In this document: piece after piece, positions 21,756 to 34,058 of the stretch
Position numbering within the stretch: position 1 is the first letter of the stretch
How the letters are laid out: each line of letters starts with the position of its first letter
Assembly (NCBI GenBank): GCA_027405735.1
Contig: JAPEHQ010000009.1
Coordinates: 248,001-312,000 of the forward strand
Reading direction: 5' to 3'
Length of the DNA stretch: 64,000 nucleotides
DNA from: Mucor racemosus
Taxonomy: Eukaryota; Mucoromycota; Mucoromycetes; Mucorales; Mucoraceae
Made by a program: the position numbers and the translations under genes
The notes under the pieces: generated by a model
Databases searched by the model: none
What the model was told of the DNA's origin: nothing
The model's input: the letters and a program-made list of their open reading frames with translations, nothing else

Positions 21756-23690
21756 CAAGCACATGTTTTTCCTATTGCTTATTTGGAAATAAATTATTAG
21801 CTGTAAATTTTAGGGCGCGTTATAATATTTTTCTCGAACAAAAACAGCACCCAAGACTTAGTCATTTTGTTCCATCATCTATGTTATAATCAATGCTTTT
21901 TTGGTCTAAAATTGACATCTACCTTCTGAAAAATTGGTGATTACAAAAGTATGTAGAATGATTTACAGCAATAAGCTTGAACCAAGTAGGTACAGCATTG
22001 TAAATTCTTGAAAAAGTTCTCAAGTGTTATAAAATCTCTTATTTTTAAGACTTACAAGGCTTATAAGCGGAATATTAATTTAGAAAATTATTTTTGTCCA
22101 GATCATCAATTTTGACATTTTTTAATTTTTTTTTCTGATTTTGCAAATCTAGAGTTAATTATACTACTAACAATGAAAACAAAAAATATACACATGTGCC
22201 AAATTTAGTGCTCTATTTGCTCAATAAAACATAACAAATATTTTATTTGCAAAATATTATATAAAAATCCTTTAACCAAAAAACCGTTTTTGAGGCAAAA
22301 GTGCAAAATTTTATTACTTAACATTTAATATTAAGCTTTTATAAAATGTGTATTAGTCATTGCTACAATTTTCTCTCACAATGTCGTATATTTAAACGTC
22401 GATTTTGGTATTAAAATTTGATTTTTCTGTTTTTTCATCAAAATCATGAGTGTGGGTAAGGATAAAATGAGCGCCGAAAATGTCTGCTACAAAGTCTGAG
22501 TTTTCAGACCGTACATGGTTAAATATAAGAAAAGTTAAAAAAAACGCATTTTTATTTAAAACTTAGATATATACTACAGTCTAAGAGACTTAGTCGTTCG
22601 ATCTTGCTATGCTCAATTACGGGGTTGCTCTACGGGCTCGCTTTTACAGTTTTTTAATGAATATATGATAGGACAGGCAGTGTTTCTGATAGAAAAATAA
22701 AAAATGCATGTTTCTATGATAACAGATATTGCCTATTTTGTTTATTATTTTATAGTTCATGCACTGTAATGCTGCTTTTACATTGGTTGAAATGAGCCGT
22801 TTAGCAGGGTTTTTATTGCGATAAATAATGTAAAGCCTTGAAAACCCTTTTCTACGTGTGCTGTTTCTCTCTTTTTGTTTTCATATTCGAAGGATATTAT
22901 TCACCGTTTGATAAGGCATATCAGACTATCAAGCTGGCATTTTTTCTTTTATTTGAATACGCATGCTAACATAAGCGATTGATATTTTTATTTAATCGCA
23001 TTCTAAGATCAAATATCATTACTTTTTACTACTGTATTGTTGGACGTATTTCTTGATTATCTGATTAAATTGCAGGCAACGATATTTATATCTACTTAAT
23101 GAAAAGCTAGAACTGGTTAAAAACCCAGAAAATGTTCCAGAAAAGTGATCAAATTTCAAATGATATAGAAATACAAAAAAAGAATAATCTAATGTTTTGC
23201 CTAATAAACATCATAGTAGTTTTGATTGTAGCTATGCTTAATGAAAACAAATCTTTTTACAGCTGACAATCGTAAACTAAAATAGTAAGTTTAGAGAAGG
23301 TTAATTTGTTTAAATTTTATATGTGATAAAGTAACATCTATAATCTTCGATTTGGCTTGCATATAAATTTAAGCAGTAAGTGTTATTTAAGTTTATGCTC
23401 GAGCAAAAACCATTGTTGCTGTAGTAAACATTATAGCTATAGTATAAACATTCTTACAAATGATAATAATTGTAAATATATTGGCTCTTGCTGCATGTAT
23501 GACTCTTCTACATCAGCAGCGTATTAAACTGTATTGTCTATAATCTATATTAATAAAAGCAAATGTAATTTAAAAACCTAATGCAGTACAAAATGCAATG
23601 GAATTTTGAGAGCGGCACGATGTTTATGTAAAAACCAATTTGTGCCCATAAAATCAGCTCATTATTATGCTCATGGTCAGATTTTATTGT
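21756..23690 (+). repeat. Dispersed repeat family C, copy 1
   Basis: About 1.9 kb matching 27056-29450 with scattered substitutions and small indels. It starts at ACATGTTTTTCCTATTGCTT and is cut at its right end by the start of repeat D (23696). It carries the conserved GC-rich block described at 22579-22645. No protein recognised. Confidence 0.85.
22579..22645 (+). other. Conserved GC-rich block in repeat C (copy 1)
   Basis: Contains CTAAGAGACTTAG (a small palindrome with a 3-nt loop) followed by TCGTTCGATCTTGCTATGCT and a segment rich in CG. Near-identical blocks occur at 28313-28378 and, inverted, at 46390-46450 and 47393-47451. Part of it resembles a polymerase III B box (GTTCGATCT), but I find no matching A box. 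Confidence 0.6.
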
Positions 23691-23695
23691 TGTAG

Positions 23696-24234
23696 TGTTG
23701 TATTCCATCTAGTATCATACGTTATCACCTTCTACAGTATCAATACATCTTACAGTATATTAACTACTACGACATGTATTGAAATGCAAAGTCTCGATAT
23801 CATCGGATATAATAAATTCCTAGCTTACCAAGTTTAAGCCAGTAATTACCAAGAACACTTGGACCTCAATTATGACACCATATATATTATTCCATCCCAG
23901 AAGTTAATCAATCAAGTAGCTATCAAATCAACATCCAAGCATATTTAGCGCAGCATTGAAACAAGAAAACTCACAAGCTCTTCAAGAATGGTTAAATTAT
24001 AATTGATCCATTTTAATTCATAGGTTGTGATCAAACAGATCTAATGGTTTAATAGTGCCTTAAATTACATCTCAGGATCTCAATGTTATACAGTATCAAT
24101 ATAAAAAGCCATACTTTTATATCTAAATAAACAATATCTTGTTTTTATTATACAGTTGAAGAACTAATTCATTACTCATTCTTTTTCAATTGCATTCTTT
24201 TTTAAGTATTATCTATCGAACCAGAAAATATACG
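23696..24234 (+). repeat. Repeat family D, copy 1 (possible solo LTR)
   Basis: About 540 bp matching 26492-27025. Both begin TGTTGTATTCCA/C and end near GAAAATATACG. The 3' part has a TATATCTAAATAAACAATATC stretch like the promoter and poly(A) region of an LTR. It interrupts repeat C copy 1, since C copy 2 continues past this point. I found no convincing target duplication for this copy. Confidence 0.55.
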
Positions 24235-24469
24235 GCACTCGTCATATTGTATAATGTTAAAAAATGCAAGAATCTTTACTTTCAACTTAATGATATCTCT
24301 AACAATTTTAAGTGTTTTGAATATTATTATATACGGAATTAAAGATGCATATCAAAAAAGTAGTTGCATTATATTGAAAAATTAAGTAAAATCATTTGAC
24401 ATTGGCAGTATTCAGAAATGCCAAATTTGTCAAATAATTGGTCATTCTCAAAGCTCGAGTAAACAGAAT

Positions 24470-25010
24470 TATATCTTTTTTCAAGCTATATTTTATAATG
24501 CATCAATTGGATGCAAATGTGCAGCTTTATTTTTCTTATTTTGCTTTATTTTAAGCACATTTTTGATGGAGTAACAATACATCATGTAGAAATCTTTAAA
24601 AATCAGCTAAATGACTAATCACTTTTATTAATTAAAAATTGAAATTTGAAGACTCTTGTAAGCCTTTATTCTCAAAAATACAAAATGCACGGCATTTTCT
24701 TGTTTATTTGCATTATTTTACTGGATTCTAGCTACAATTTTGATCGAGTAATGATGCATTATCTCCAAATTTATAAAAATTGACCAAATGACTAATGATT
24801 TTAATCACTCCAAAACGAAACATTAAAGCATTTGCATTTCTGTTTTCTTGGTACTGCAATATGCGCCAAATGTGTCGCTTTTATTTCCACCTTTTTTCTT
24901 AATTGTAGCTGCATTTTTTATGGAGTAATGACAGATATACCACCAAAAACATCCTCAAAAAATGGTTCAAATGACGGGAGCCACTAATATTGCTTGAAAT
25001 TTGAAAGAGC
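24470..25010 (+). repeat. Degenerate tandem repeat, three units of about 178 bp
   Basis: Three diverged units with cores near 24555, 24733 and 24911. Shared pieces are a TTTTTGATGGAGTAA-like block, then CAT..., then AAAAAT..., then AAATGACTAAT. The even spacing points to an old tandem array rather than scattered copies. No coding potential. Confidence 0.55.
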
Positions 25011-26491
25011 GTAAAAATTTCTGAGCTATAAATTGGCCAGTCATAACTTTCTATCAAAATCTCGAAAAATAAATTTAATGTCTTGTTTCAAAATCGACTT
25101 TCTCGGGCTTTGAATGAAATCGCACGCTTTAAGCTGTAGTCTATTTTTAAGCTTTTAATGTGCAAAATACTGGAAATTAGGAAATGTTTGTAATATTTGA
25201 CAAAAAACTGCATATTTAGCGTCACCTGACAATTAAATGGTTTTTGTAGCTCATACAATTCTGCACCAATTCACGGTTTTAAATAAAACATTTTGCTCTC
25301 AAATTGTTTCATACATACAGATATCCTGTGCACCACAGCTTTACATTTAAGTCAATTACCTTTCATCAAATCTTAATTTATCTATAACTCGATGAAAAAT
25401 TGATATTTTTTGAAGATTTAAAAATCATCCAGTAGATAAAGTTGTATAAAATGTGTTGGCTATTTACTTGGAATTATTAGTAGATCAGTTCATTCAAGGA
25501 ACAAAGGTTTTTCATTTTCTAATATTTATTTTCTTATGATTACTTAAATCAATATTTGAAATCTAAACTTTTTGAAAAATAAATTCAAAGCACATTGCAC
25601 TATACACGACAGCATTGATCATGTACAGTATAAGCACAACGTTTAATTATTAATTTCGGTGTCCTCATTTCCGTTTATGCTGGTTTTCACTGATTTAGGA
25701 CTCTATTTCTAATTTCAAATTGTCTATTTAGCAACAAATCCCATTTGGGAAAAGAATGCTCTTGATTGGTAAGATTCATCTAGCAAATCCATGGGATACT
25801 AAAGCTACTTAGTGCTGAATAATGTTATAGTCGTAGTATATTTTGAAACTTACAGCCCATTTGGTTCAGTATTTATGGGTTATTACAAGATTTTTCCAGT
25901 TACTTCCCTTTTTTTAAGCCGAGAAAGACAGGTTTCTTGTCGAAAGTGGTAGTATACTTCTTCAAAAACAGCTGTTAACTAATAAAATTAAGATATGTTA
26001 TTGATTTGATATTTCAAGGGGCAAATCATGTAGAGCATTGGCCACGAGGGATTGATGTCAAGTGTGACAAAATCGACCTTTTGGGAAATGGTTGTTTTGT
26101 TTATTATTGTTATATCTATTTTATGTAACCTTGAATTAAGGGTAATTTCTATATGCTTGAATTTTATTTATATTGATAGTGCAGCTTCAATATAGATGAG
26201 TAGTTGACTAAATTGATATTTTTGTTTTTTATTTTCATTGATTTGGATAGAATTCTGTTTTGATATATATGTCATTTGTCATTTGTGAAATTGATTGCAC
26301 GGTGATCAACGGTGGTATCATCTACACGACATGTATGGTTTAAAAAAGTATTTCATATTTTTAGCATGCGTTTGTTATTGTGTTCCATTGAAGCGTTTGT
26401 TTATTATTGTCGTTTATAATTTTAAGTGGCATCATATATATTTTATGAACGACACTTGGAAATTAGGTTATTTTATTATTATCAAGCATTT
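25011..26491. other. Gene-free AT-rich sequence
   Basis: No ORF with protein-like content, no RNA gene and no copy of the other repeat families that I can see. Short ORFs at 26295-26623 have no recognisable content. Confidence 0.4.
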
Positions 26492-27025
26492 TGTTGTATT
26501 CCACCTACTACTGTAGTATCATACGTTATCACCTTCTACAGTATCAATAATACATCTTACAATCTATTGAATACGACATGTATTGAAGTGCAAGTCTTGA
26601 TATCGGATATAAGAAACTCCTAGCGTACCAAGTTTAATCCAGTAATTACCAAGGACGCTTGGACCTCAATTATGACACCACATTATTTCATCCCAGCAGT
26701 TAACCAATCAAGTAGCTATCAAATCAACATCCAAGCATATTTAGCGCAGCATTGAAACAAGACAACTCACAAGCTCTGCAAGAACGGTTAAATTATGATT
26801 GATCCATTTCAATTCATAAATTACTATCAAACAGATCCAATAGTTCAATAATGCCTTAAATTACATCTCAGGATCTCAATGTCAAATCAATATAAAAGGC
26901 CATACTTTTATATCTAAATAAGCGATATCTTGTTTTTATTATACAGTTGAAGAACTGATTAATTACTCATTCTTTTATAATTGTATTCTTTTTTAAGTAC
27001 TATTTATCAATCCTGAAAATATACG
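26492..27025 (+). repeat. Repeat family D, copy 2 (possible solo LTR)
   Basis: Matches 23696-24234, with a small insertion near the left end. CATTT occurs just before the start and again just after ATATACGATA at the right end, which could be a 5-bp target duplication if the right edge is set there. It is followed directly by repeat C copy 2. Confidence 0.5.
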
Positions 27026-27256
27026 ATACATTTTTAGTATGTAATTCCATTGCAACAAGTACATGTTTCCGCTATTGTTTATTTGGAAATAAATTATTAA
27101 CTGTTAATGTTATAGCGCGATATAATTTTTCTCAAACAAAAAACACATCCAAGACTTAGTCATTTTGTTCCATCATCAGCTACGTTATAATTAATGCTTT
27201 TTTGGTCTAAAATCGATATCTACCTGCAGAAAAATTGGTGATTATAAAAGTATGTA

Positions 27257-27682
27257 TACCATTGACTTGATTTGAATGAATGAATAAACTTATGTTAGTC
27301 TATTTAGTTTCTAAAAAGCATTTATTTCTATTTAGTAGCCAACAGCTAAGAAAAGGAAAACAAGATGTTGTCTTGTATATCACTGCCAACTATCAAAGGA
27401 ACACCATAATTATTACTTATTAGCTTGTTATTAATAATTGATTTTACTGATAAATCAGTTTTTATAGGTCAAAAGTAAGTTTGTTCTGGTAAAGCATTGA
27501 ATAAATTGGCTTGGGACAAAGAGGATAAAAAGGTGGCAATAGGTCACAGTGATGGTCATGTTTATGTTTATGATTTATGATGTTGGAGGGGTAAGACTAA
27601 AACTTAATGTAAATCACCTCTAGCGCACTAATTATCAAGTAAGGCTATATTATCATCAAATAAACTACCGCACAATATTAAC
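27257..27682 (+). pseudogene. 426-bp insert carrying a dynein intermediate-chain exon fragment
   Basis: This insert is absent from repeat C copy 1. It is flanked by ATGTA at 27252-27256 and 27683-27687, like a 5-bp target duplication. Inside, a 3' splice-site-like TTTTTATAG precedes a coding stretch reading KALNKLAWDKEDKKVAIGHS then DGHVYVYDL, and a GTAAGAC donor follows. The WD-repeat wording matches the last WD repeat of cytoplasmic dynein intermediate chains (ALN-x3-W ... VGxSxGxxxVYD). A 2-bp loss after VYDL seems to shift the frame. So it looks like a genomic piece of a gene, with intron edges, not a processed cDNA. Confidence 0.6.
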
Positions 27683-28312
27683 ATGTATAATGATTTACAG
27701 TAATAAGCTTGATACAAGTGCATACAGCATCGTAAATTCTTAAAAAAGTTCTCAAGTATTATAAAATCTCTTATTTTTAAGACTTACAAGGCTTATAAGC
27801 GGAATATTAATTTAGAAAATTATTTTTGTTCAGATCATCAATTTTGGGATTTTCTGAATTTTTTTTTCTGCTTTTGCAAATTTAGAGTTAGTTATACTAC
27901 CAATTATAAAAACAAAAAATATACACATGTACCAAATTTAGCGCTCTATTTGCTCAATAAAAAATAACAGACATTTTAGTTGCAAAATATTATATGAAAA
28001 TCCTTTAACCAAAATTCCGTTTTTGAGGCAAAAGTGCAAAGTTTCATTACTTAACATTTAATATTAAGCTTTTATAAAATGTGTATTAGTTATGGCTACA
28101 ATTTTCTCTGATAATGTAGTATGTTTAAACGTTGTTTTTGGTATCAAAATTTGATTTTTCTGTTTTTTGATTAAAATCATGAGTGTTGGTAAGGGTAAAA
28201 TGAGCCCCGAAAATGTCCGCTACAAAGTCTGAGTTTTCAGACCACACATGGTTAAATATAAGAAAAGTTAAAAAAACATCGCATTTTTATTTAAACCTTA
28301 GATATATGCCAT

Positions 28313-28378
28313 AGTCTAAGAGACTTAGTCGTTCGATCTTGCTATGCTCAATTACGGGGTCGCTATACGGGCTCGCGT
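28313..28378 (+). other. Conserved GC-rich block in repeat C (copy 2)
   Basis: Second copy of the block at 22579-22645, differing at only a few positions, while the surrounding repeat is more diverged by eye. Confidence 0.6.
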
Positions 28379-29450
28379 TTGTAATTTTTTAATCAATATA
28401 TGATATGAAAGACAGTTTGTCTGATAGAAAAATGAAAAATGCATGTTTCTATGATAGCAGATGTTGCCTATTTTGTTTATTAGTGTATGGTTTATGCGCT
28501 GTAATGCTGTTTTTACATTGGTTGAAATGAGCAATTTAGCAGGGTTTTAATTGCTCTAAATAATGTAAAGCCTTGAAAATCATTTTCTATATGTGTTGTT
28601 TCTCACTTTTTGTTTTCATATTCCAAGGATATTATTCACCGTTTGATAAAGCATATCAGACTATCAAGCTCATATTCTTCTATCTGAATATGCATGCTAT
28701 CATAAGGACTAATGGTTTTAATATAGGTAGCAGTTGCTATATTAGAGACTGAGATTTTCACTTAACCGCATTTTAGGATCAAATATCATTATTTACTACT
28801 GTATTGTTGGACGTATTTCTTGATTACCAGATCAAATCGAAAGCAATAATATTTATATCTACTCAATGAAAAGCTAGAACTGGCTACAAACTCACTAAAT
28901 GTTCCAGAAAAGTGATGAAATTTTAAATAATATAGAATCACAAAAAAACAATGATCTAATGTCTTGCCTAATAACCATTGTTTTGATCATAGCTACTGTA
29001 TACTCGAAAACAAATATTTTTACAGCTGACAATCGTAAACTAAGATATTAAGTTTAAAGAAGGTTAATTTGTTTAAATTTCATGTGTGATAAAGTAGCAT
29101 ATGTAATCTTAGATTTGGCTTGCATACAAATTTAAGCAGTAAGTGTTATTTAAGTTTATGCTCGAGCAAAAACCATTATTGCTGTAAAAATTATAGCTAT
29201 AAACATATTTGCAAATGATGATAATTGTAAATATATTGGCTCTTTCATGTATTGCTATACATCAACAACGTATTGAATTATATTATTGTCTATAATCTAT
29301 ATTAATAAAAGCAAATGTAATTTAAAAACCCAACAATACAGTACAAAATGCAATGGAATTTTGAGAACGGCACGATGTTCATGTACAAACCAATTTGTGC
29401 CCATACGATCAGCTCATTATGCTCATGGTCAGATTTTATTGTTGCTGTTT

Positions 29451-31075
29451 GTACAAATAGGAATAATAATATGCTTATGGGCAATTCCAGTATTATGCAC
29501 ACATGGGATTAATGTTATGCACAAAGACAAAATATATAATTCTGCACATACAGGCTTAGCGTTGTGCTCGTGTGTAGTTTCTTTTTTTGTTGTGCCCATG
29601 TTCATATTGTTATCTTTTTAACCATATTCAGTGGGCATAACAGCTCAGGCTATAGTGTATAGCCCACCTGGGCACAACGAAATCATCTTGTGCAGCACAG
29701 GTCGGCCGTAGTGAGGCTTTATTACTAGAAAAACTAATTTTAATAAAAGAAAGAACCAAGAGCTTCTAGGTCTTGGTTTAAAAGACTATTTATAAGAGTT
29801 ACATTTCAATATGAGTTAGAAATGGAGTTGGCTTCAAAATTGGCTGTTTAATATCCTCGAAAACCGACAGCAATAAATAATGGCTTTATATATCTGAAAT
29901 ACTAGAAAGCATCCCAGAAATAAAGAATTTTCGATTAGCCATGTTTCAAAACTTGAAAACTCTTTATATCTAACTAATGGTACCAAAACTAAAAGTTTTA
30001 AAGCACTAACTCATTGTTTACTCCAACTCTTTACATCATAAAGGCTTTTCTCATACCTAATTATTAAATATAATCATTTGGATCTATATTCATCATCGAG
30101 AACTGGTGTATATACTGTCTATAGTAGTTGTAAATAAAAGGTGTCCAATTTATTTTTTAAATTTAATAATTGTACAATGACCCATGGAAGCCAAAACTTG
30201 GAGTACTTATTTACCAAATATACTACTAGACATCCGTCCATATTCATGGAGAAAGAATTTTACACTGGTTGAGAGTTTATGGATACATACAATCTTATTT
30301 ATAGAAAGAATAATAATAAAGACTAGTAACATTTATCATGGAGAACGTAGGCTTTATTACTAAAAAAACTAATGGTAAAAGAAAGAACCAAGAGCTTCTA
30401 GGTCTTGGTTTAAAAAACTATTTATAAGAATTAAATTTCAATGTGAGTTATAAATGGAATTGGCTTCAAAATTGGCTGTTTAATATTCTCGAAAACCGAC
30501 ACTGGTTTTAATAACAGCGCACAACAAAATATTAACTGATGTTGATGTATCATTCTTAAACCGGATCATGTCAAATCCAAAAAAGTAAATAATAACAGAT
30601 CCGGAACCGGAAGTTCCTTAATTAAATATTAACTATACAATGCTCCTAAAAGCATGGTATAGAAGCATGGTATAGAAGCATGGTACAAAAGCATAATACG
30701 CCAGTGCGATATTCCAACATGATATACCAACATGACACATTGCTATTAAATAACATCTAAACTACCTTATCACATCATTAATTCCCAAAATCAAATAGTA
30801 TATAAACCCTATTAATTTCATTCCAATAAACGATATCTCTTTACTTGATTAAATTTCTAATTTTATTTAACCTAAACATATTTTGATAAATCAGATGTCT
30901 TTATTACTCAAATCATCAATTCGTAATAGCTCATAAAAACTATAATTCAGAGCACTTTTGATATCGATTTATGTTTATTGATATCTGCCCTAAAGCGAAA
31001 GGTCATTACCAGAATATATATAAGCGCATTCTATTTACCTAAAGTCATTTGTAAAAATTAAAAGCAAGAAATAAG
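29451..31075. repeat. Mosaic of short repeats (families E and F, LTR-like sequence)
   Basis: Family E: 29710-29870 and 30340-30500 are direct copies of about 150 bp sharing AGAACCAAGAGCTTCTAGGT and TTGGCTTCAAAATTGGCTG. Family F: 30266-30356 matches 20934-21032. A 13-bp tandem (AGCATGGTATAGA, three units) lies at 30651-30694. The part 30520-30900 has an LTR-like TATATAAACC and AATAAACG arrangement without a partner in this window. No gene recognised. Confidence 0.5.
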
Positions 31076-32190
31076 GTACCCATTTTTTGTATTCTCAAGA
31101 TAAATCCAATTGAAAGCTACTCTGTATTTTTTGTTTCGGCCAAAAATATTGATTTTTCGCTGAGATAATCAAATTCATAGTTCGCATTGCAGCTTAGCGC
31201 TTATGATAGCTGAGTCCCAAAATTGATATGTTGTCGAAATTATCGAAAAATGATTCAAAAAACAAAATCATTTAAATGTTCATGAACTGCAAAGTAAGTC
31301 GACCTGGCGCATTAAATGTTTTTTTTACATATTTAAATTCTGTATCCATTTAAATAAGGTTTGAAGAAATGTTTTACACTAAATTTTGTGCAAAATACGA
31401 TTGAAATTTTGGAGATTTTATAAAAATACACATCACTTTTTATAAATATGCTTCACATATAAGCAATTTATGTGATGAGCAGCAAAATTATCTATCAATA
31501 TATCTATTGTAGAGCCTTCTAGCTACATTTTTCGTAGAGAAAATAAGATTTTTGCCAATGTTTTTTTCAAATTCAGAATTTGGGATGAGGGTATACAAGG
31601 GGAAAAATAGAACCTGGAAACGATGATATTCTTTTGTACACATTTTTGAGGATATCTCCACAAAAAATCAATATTTCGAAAAAAATTAAATTGGATCCAA
31701 GAGAGCTCAACGAGGTTGATGACATGAAGGTTAAAAAAAAATGCTGCTCAATTTAACGATTGTTTTAAAATCTACTATAAAAATGTTTAAAAAAAAATGA
31801 AGAAAATAAAAGTGTCCAGAATTTTTATATTGAAACATGTTATAGAGCTCTTTAAAACAAGCAAGTTTTATTATCAAGAATTGTTAGTATAGCTTAATTT
31901 TTTGCAAAGATACGAAGCGTCAAAGTCTTTAATTTTTTTGCATTAAAATACCTGTAAAAATCTGAAACATTAGCACTGAAAAAGTTATACCAATTGCAAA
32001 AAATAGGATATTTTCGGATACTTGTTTTTATATTAAAGTTGAACATCTCAGGTACATTTGCATATAATTTTTTTTTTTGGTGTTATTTAATGAAAAAAAA
32101 AGTTGAGCAGGGATGAAAAACCAGACCCAGTTTTTAAGGAAAAAGCGGTGAATTTTACACAATTTTGAGTCTTTTGTGAGATATGAAATG
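31076..32190 (+). repeat. Dispersed repeat family B, copy 1
   Basis: Matches 40490-41590 in inverted orientation and, in part, 48420-48650. Recognisable blocks are GGGATGAGGGTATACAAGGG and TTGGATCCAAGAGAGCTCAA, and the AAAATCTGAAACATTAGCAC block. The last of these is shared with all three copies in some form. The spacer 32191-32709 up to the Sec14 start shows nothing recognisable. Confidence 0.85.
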
Positions 32191-32709
32191 GTTTTGAAAA
32201 CAGGTAGAGTAATATGACCAAATAATATCTATGTTTCAAAGTATGCATTGAGAAAGATCAAGCATAGTGCAATGGAATTTTCTGGAATTCCGTTAATCTG
32301 CCAGCAACAAGTTGAGTAGAATTTGATTTAATTGACCGAGCGTCGCCGCTATGTGCTACAAAAATTGTGTGTATTGTACCTGTGTAAGGCAGAAATAGAT
32401 CGTCGGCCTTGCATGCAGCAAGGAAAATTACAAATGCAATCCTCCATGTATCAAAATAGTATTCTGCTTTATGTTCTAAATATCAATCAAATATGATGCT
32501 AAACCCTATTTAATGAACTCCTTGAAAGCCTTTATACTGTTTCGTAACAGAGCATCAATGATAATCAAGGAGTACCAAAATAGTCCGGTAAAAAAAGTTG
32601 GGATTAAAGGGATATGTATGAACATGATGAAAGAATTTATAAAAGGAAAAAAGAGACAGAGCCCCCCAAATTAGACCTTTTCTTATTTTCTCTTTTTTTT
32701 ATTACGAAA

Positions 32710-33975
32710 ATGACTCCTGAAGAACAAGCCGAAAAAATCAAACAGTTTAGACAAGAACTTGTTGATATCAAGTATCCTGTTAATGACGAGGTAAGATATT
32801 CGAAGCATTTGTTTATATACACATGCATACTCATATATAAAAGTAGTACCTTGAACAATTCTTAATAGCTCGTAGTTGGAATATTGTAAAAAGAAAAGCT
32901 AGGAAGTATTCAATAATAAAGCTAACAATGTATATATAGGCTCATGCAAAAGAACAACTTTTAAAGACTTTTGAATGGCGTGAAACAAATCACATTGGTG
33001 ATCATCCTGTTGCTACAGGAGAAAACAAATTACCTGTGCTTTATGCTGTTCGTGGATACCAAAGTATACCCGATAGTAATTTAGAACCACTTCCAGGAGT
33101 CAGTGAAAGTGTCTTGAGAATCAATAAATATATGGGTGGTGCATGTCTTCATAAAGTGGATAGAGAAGGATGTCCCATTTATATCGAAAGATTGGTATGT
33201 GTATGATGAATTGACATTATGTGTGCTTGTGTGTGTAACCCATGTTCTAATTAATAATTCTATATTAAAGGGTTATCATCGTGCAAAGGATATTGCTAAA
33301 AATTCCACAGTAGAAGAAGTTCAAGCTTACCATATTGGTTGTAATGAATTTTTACACCGTGTTGTTATGAAGGATTGTTCAAAGGTTGCAGGACGTCATG
33401 TTAACCGAGAAACTGTCATTTTTGATTGTACTGGAATGGGATGGAGCCGTAAGTTTTATTGCTTTTATTCTGTAATGATATACCATATTAAATTGATTTT
33501 AAAGAACTGCATATGCCTGCTTTATATTTCATCAAGGCTATTGCAGATTGTGATCAAAAGTATTATCCCGAAACACTCAACAAATTCTTTTTGGTAAATG
33601 CACCTGGTGCTTTTGTCTATGTTTGGAAGATTGTCAAAGCATGGCTTGATCCTGGAGTAAGTTTTGAACATTATATATTGACATTAATTTACTAAAATAA
33701 ATGAAAAATAGACTATCGCCAAGATCCAAATCATTGGGTCTGATTTCAAGGAATCATTACTGAAACAAATTGCACCTGAAAATTTACCTGCATTTTTAGG
33801 TGGCGAATGTACATGTGAACATATGGATGGTGGTTGTGTTCCATCTCAAGTTTTAAAGAATGCTAAACCACTTGTAGCTAATGAGAAAAATGACAAGGTA
33901 GTAACTGCCTATAATACAGATATTATGGAACAAGGAAAAACATCCAATGTTATTAGAGGTCCATCATTCTATTAG
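32710..33975 (+). CDS. SEC14: Sec14-like phosphatidylinositol/phosphatidylcholine transfer protein
   Basis: Six exons (32710-32790, 32847-32885, 32940-33194, 33271-33448, 33505-33656, 33712-33975) give 322 residues, the usual size. A 39-nt exon encoding YLEQFLIARSWNI completes the CRAL-TRIO N-terminal helix motif (FLRAR...). The lipid-binding CRAL-TRIO domain follows, with INKYMGGACLHKVDREGCPI, VIFDCTGMGWS, CDQKYYPETLNKFFLVNAPG and DFKESLLKQIAPENLPAFLG. Sec14 exchanges phosphatidylinositol and phosphatidylcholine at Golgi membranes and supports vesicle formation. Start chosen at MTPEEQAEKIKQFRQ because the upstream in-frame ATG at 32614 would add a tail unlike the family. It converges with the ribosomal P1 gene, with 83 bp between the stops. 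Confidence 0.95.
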
Positions 33976-34058
33976 ACAAATTGTGTATAGAAAATAAAAA
34001 AAAAAGAGACATTTCTTTGACATTTTTATTAATTAAAACGGGATGAGATATTAATTGT

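Larger units (their letters stand above)
27056..29450 (+). repeat. Dispersed repeat family C, copy 2, with 426-bp insert
   Basis: Colinear with 21756-23690 apart from the insert at 27257-27682. It extends further right than copy 1, which is cut by repeat D. The ORF at 29286-29621 lies partly in the repeat and has no protein-like conservation that I recognise. Confidence 0.85.

Noticed and set aside
22579..22660. Possible tRNA or SINE because of the GTTCGATCT B-box-like motif
   Set aside because: No A box at the proper distance and no cloverleaf could be drawn; kept only as an unexplained conserved block.
29286..29621. 111-codon hydrophobic ORF
   Set aside because: It starts inside repeat C and runs into repeat mosaic; no start context, splice pattern or family feature supports a gene.
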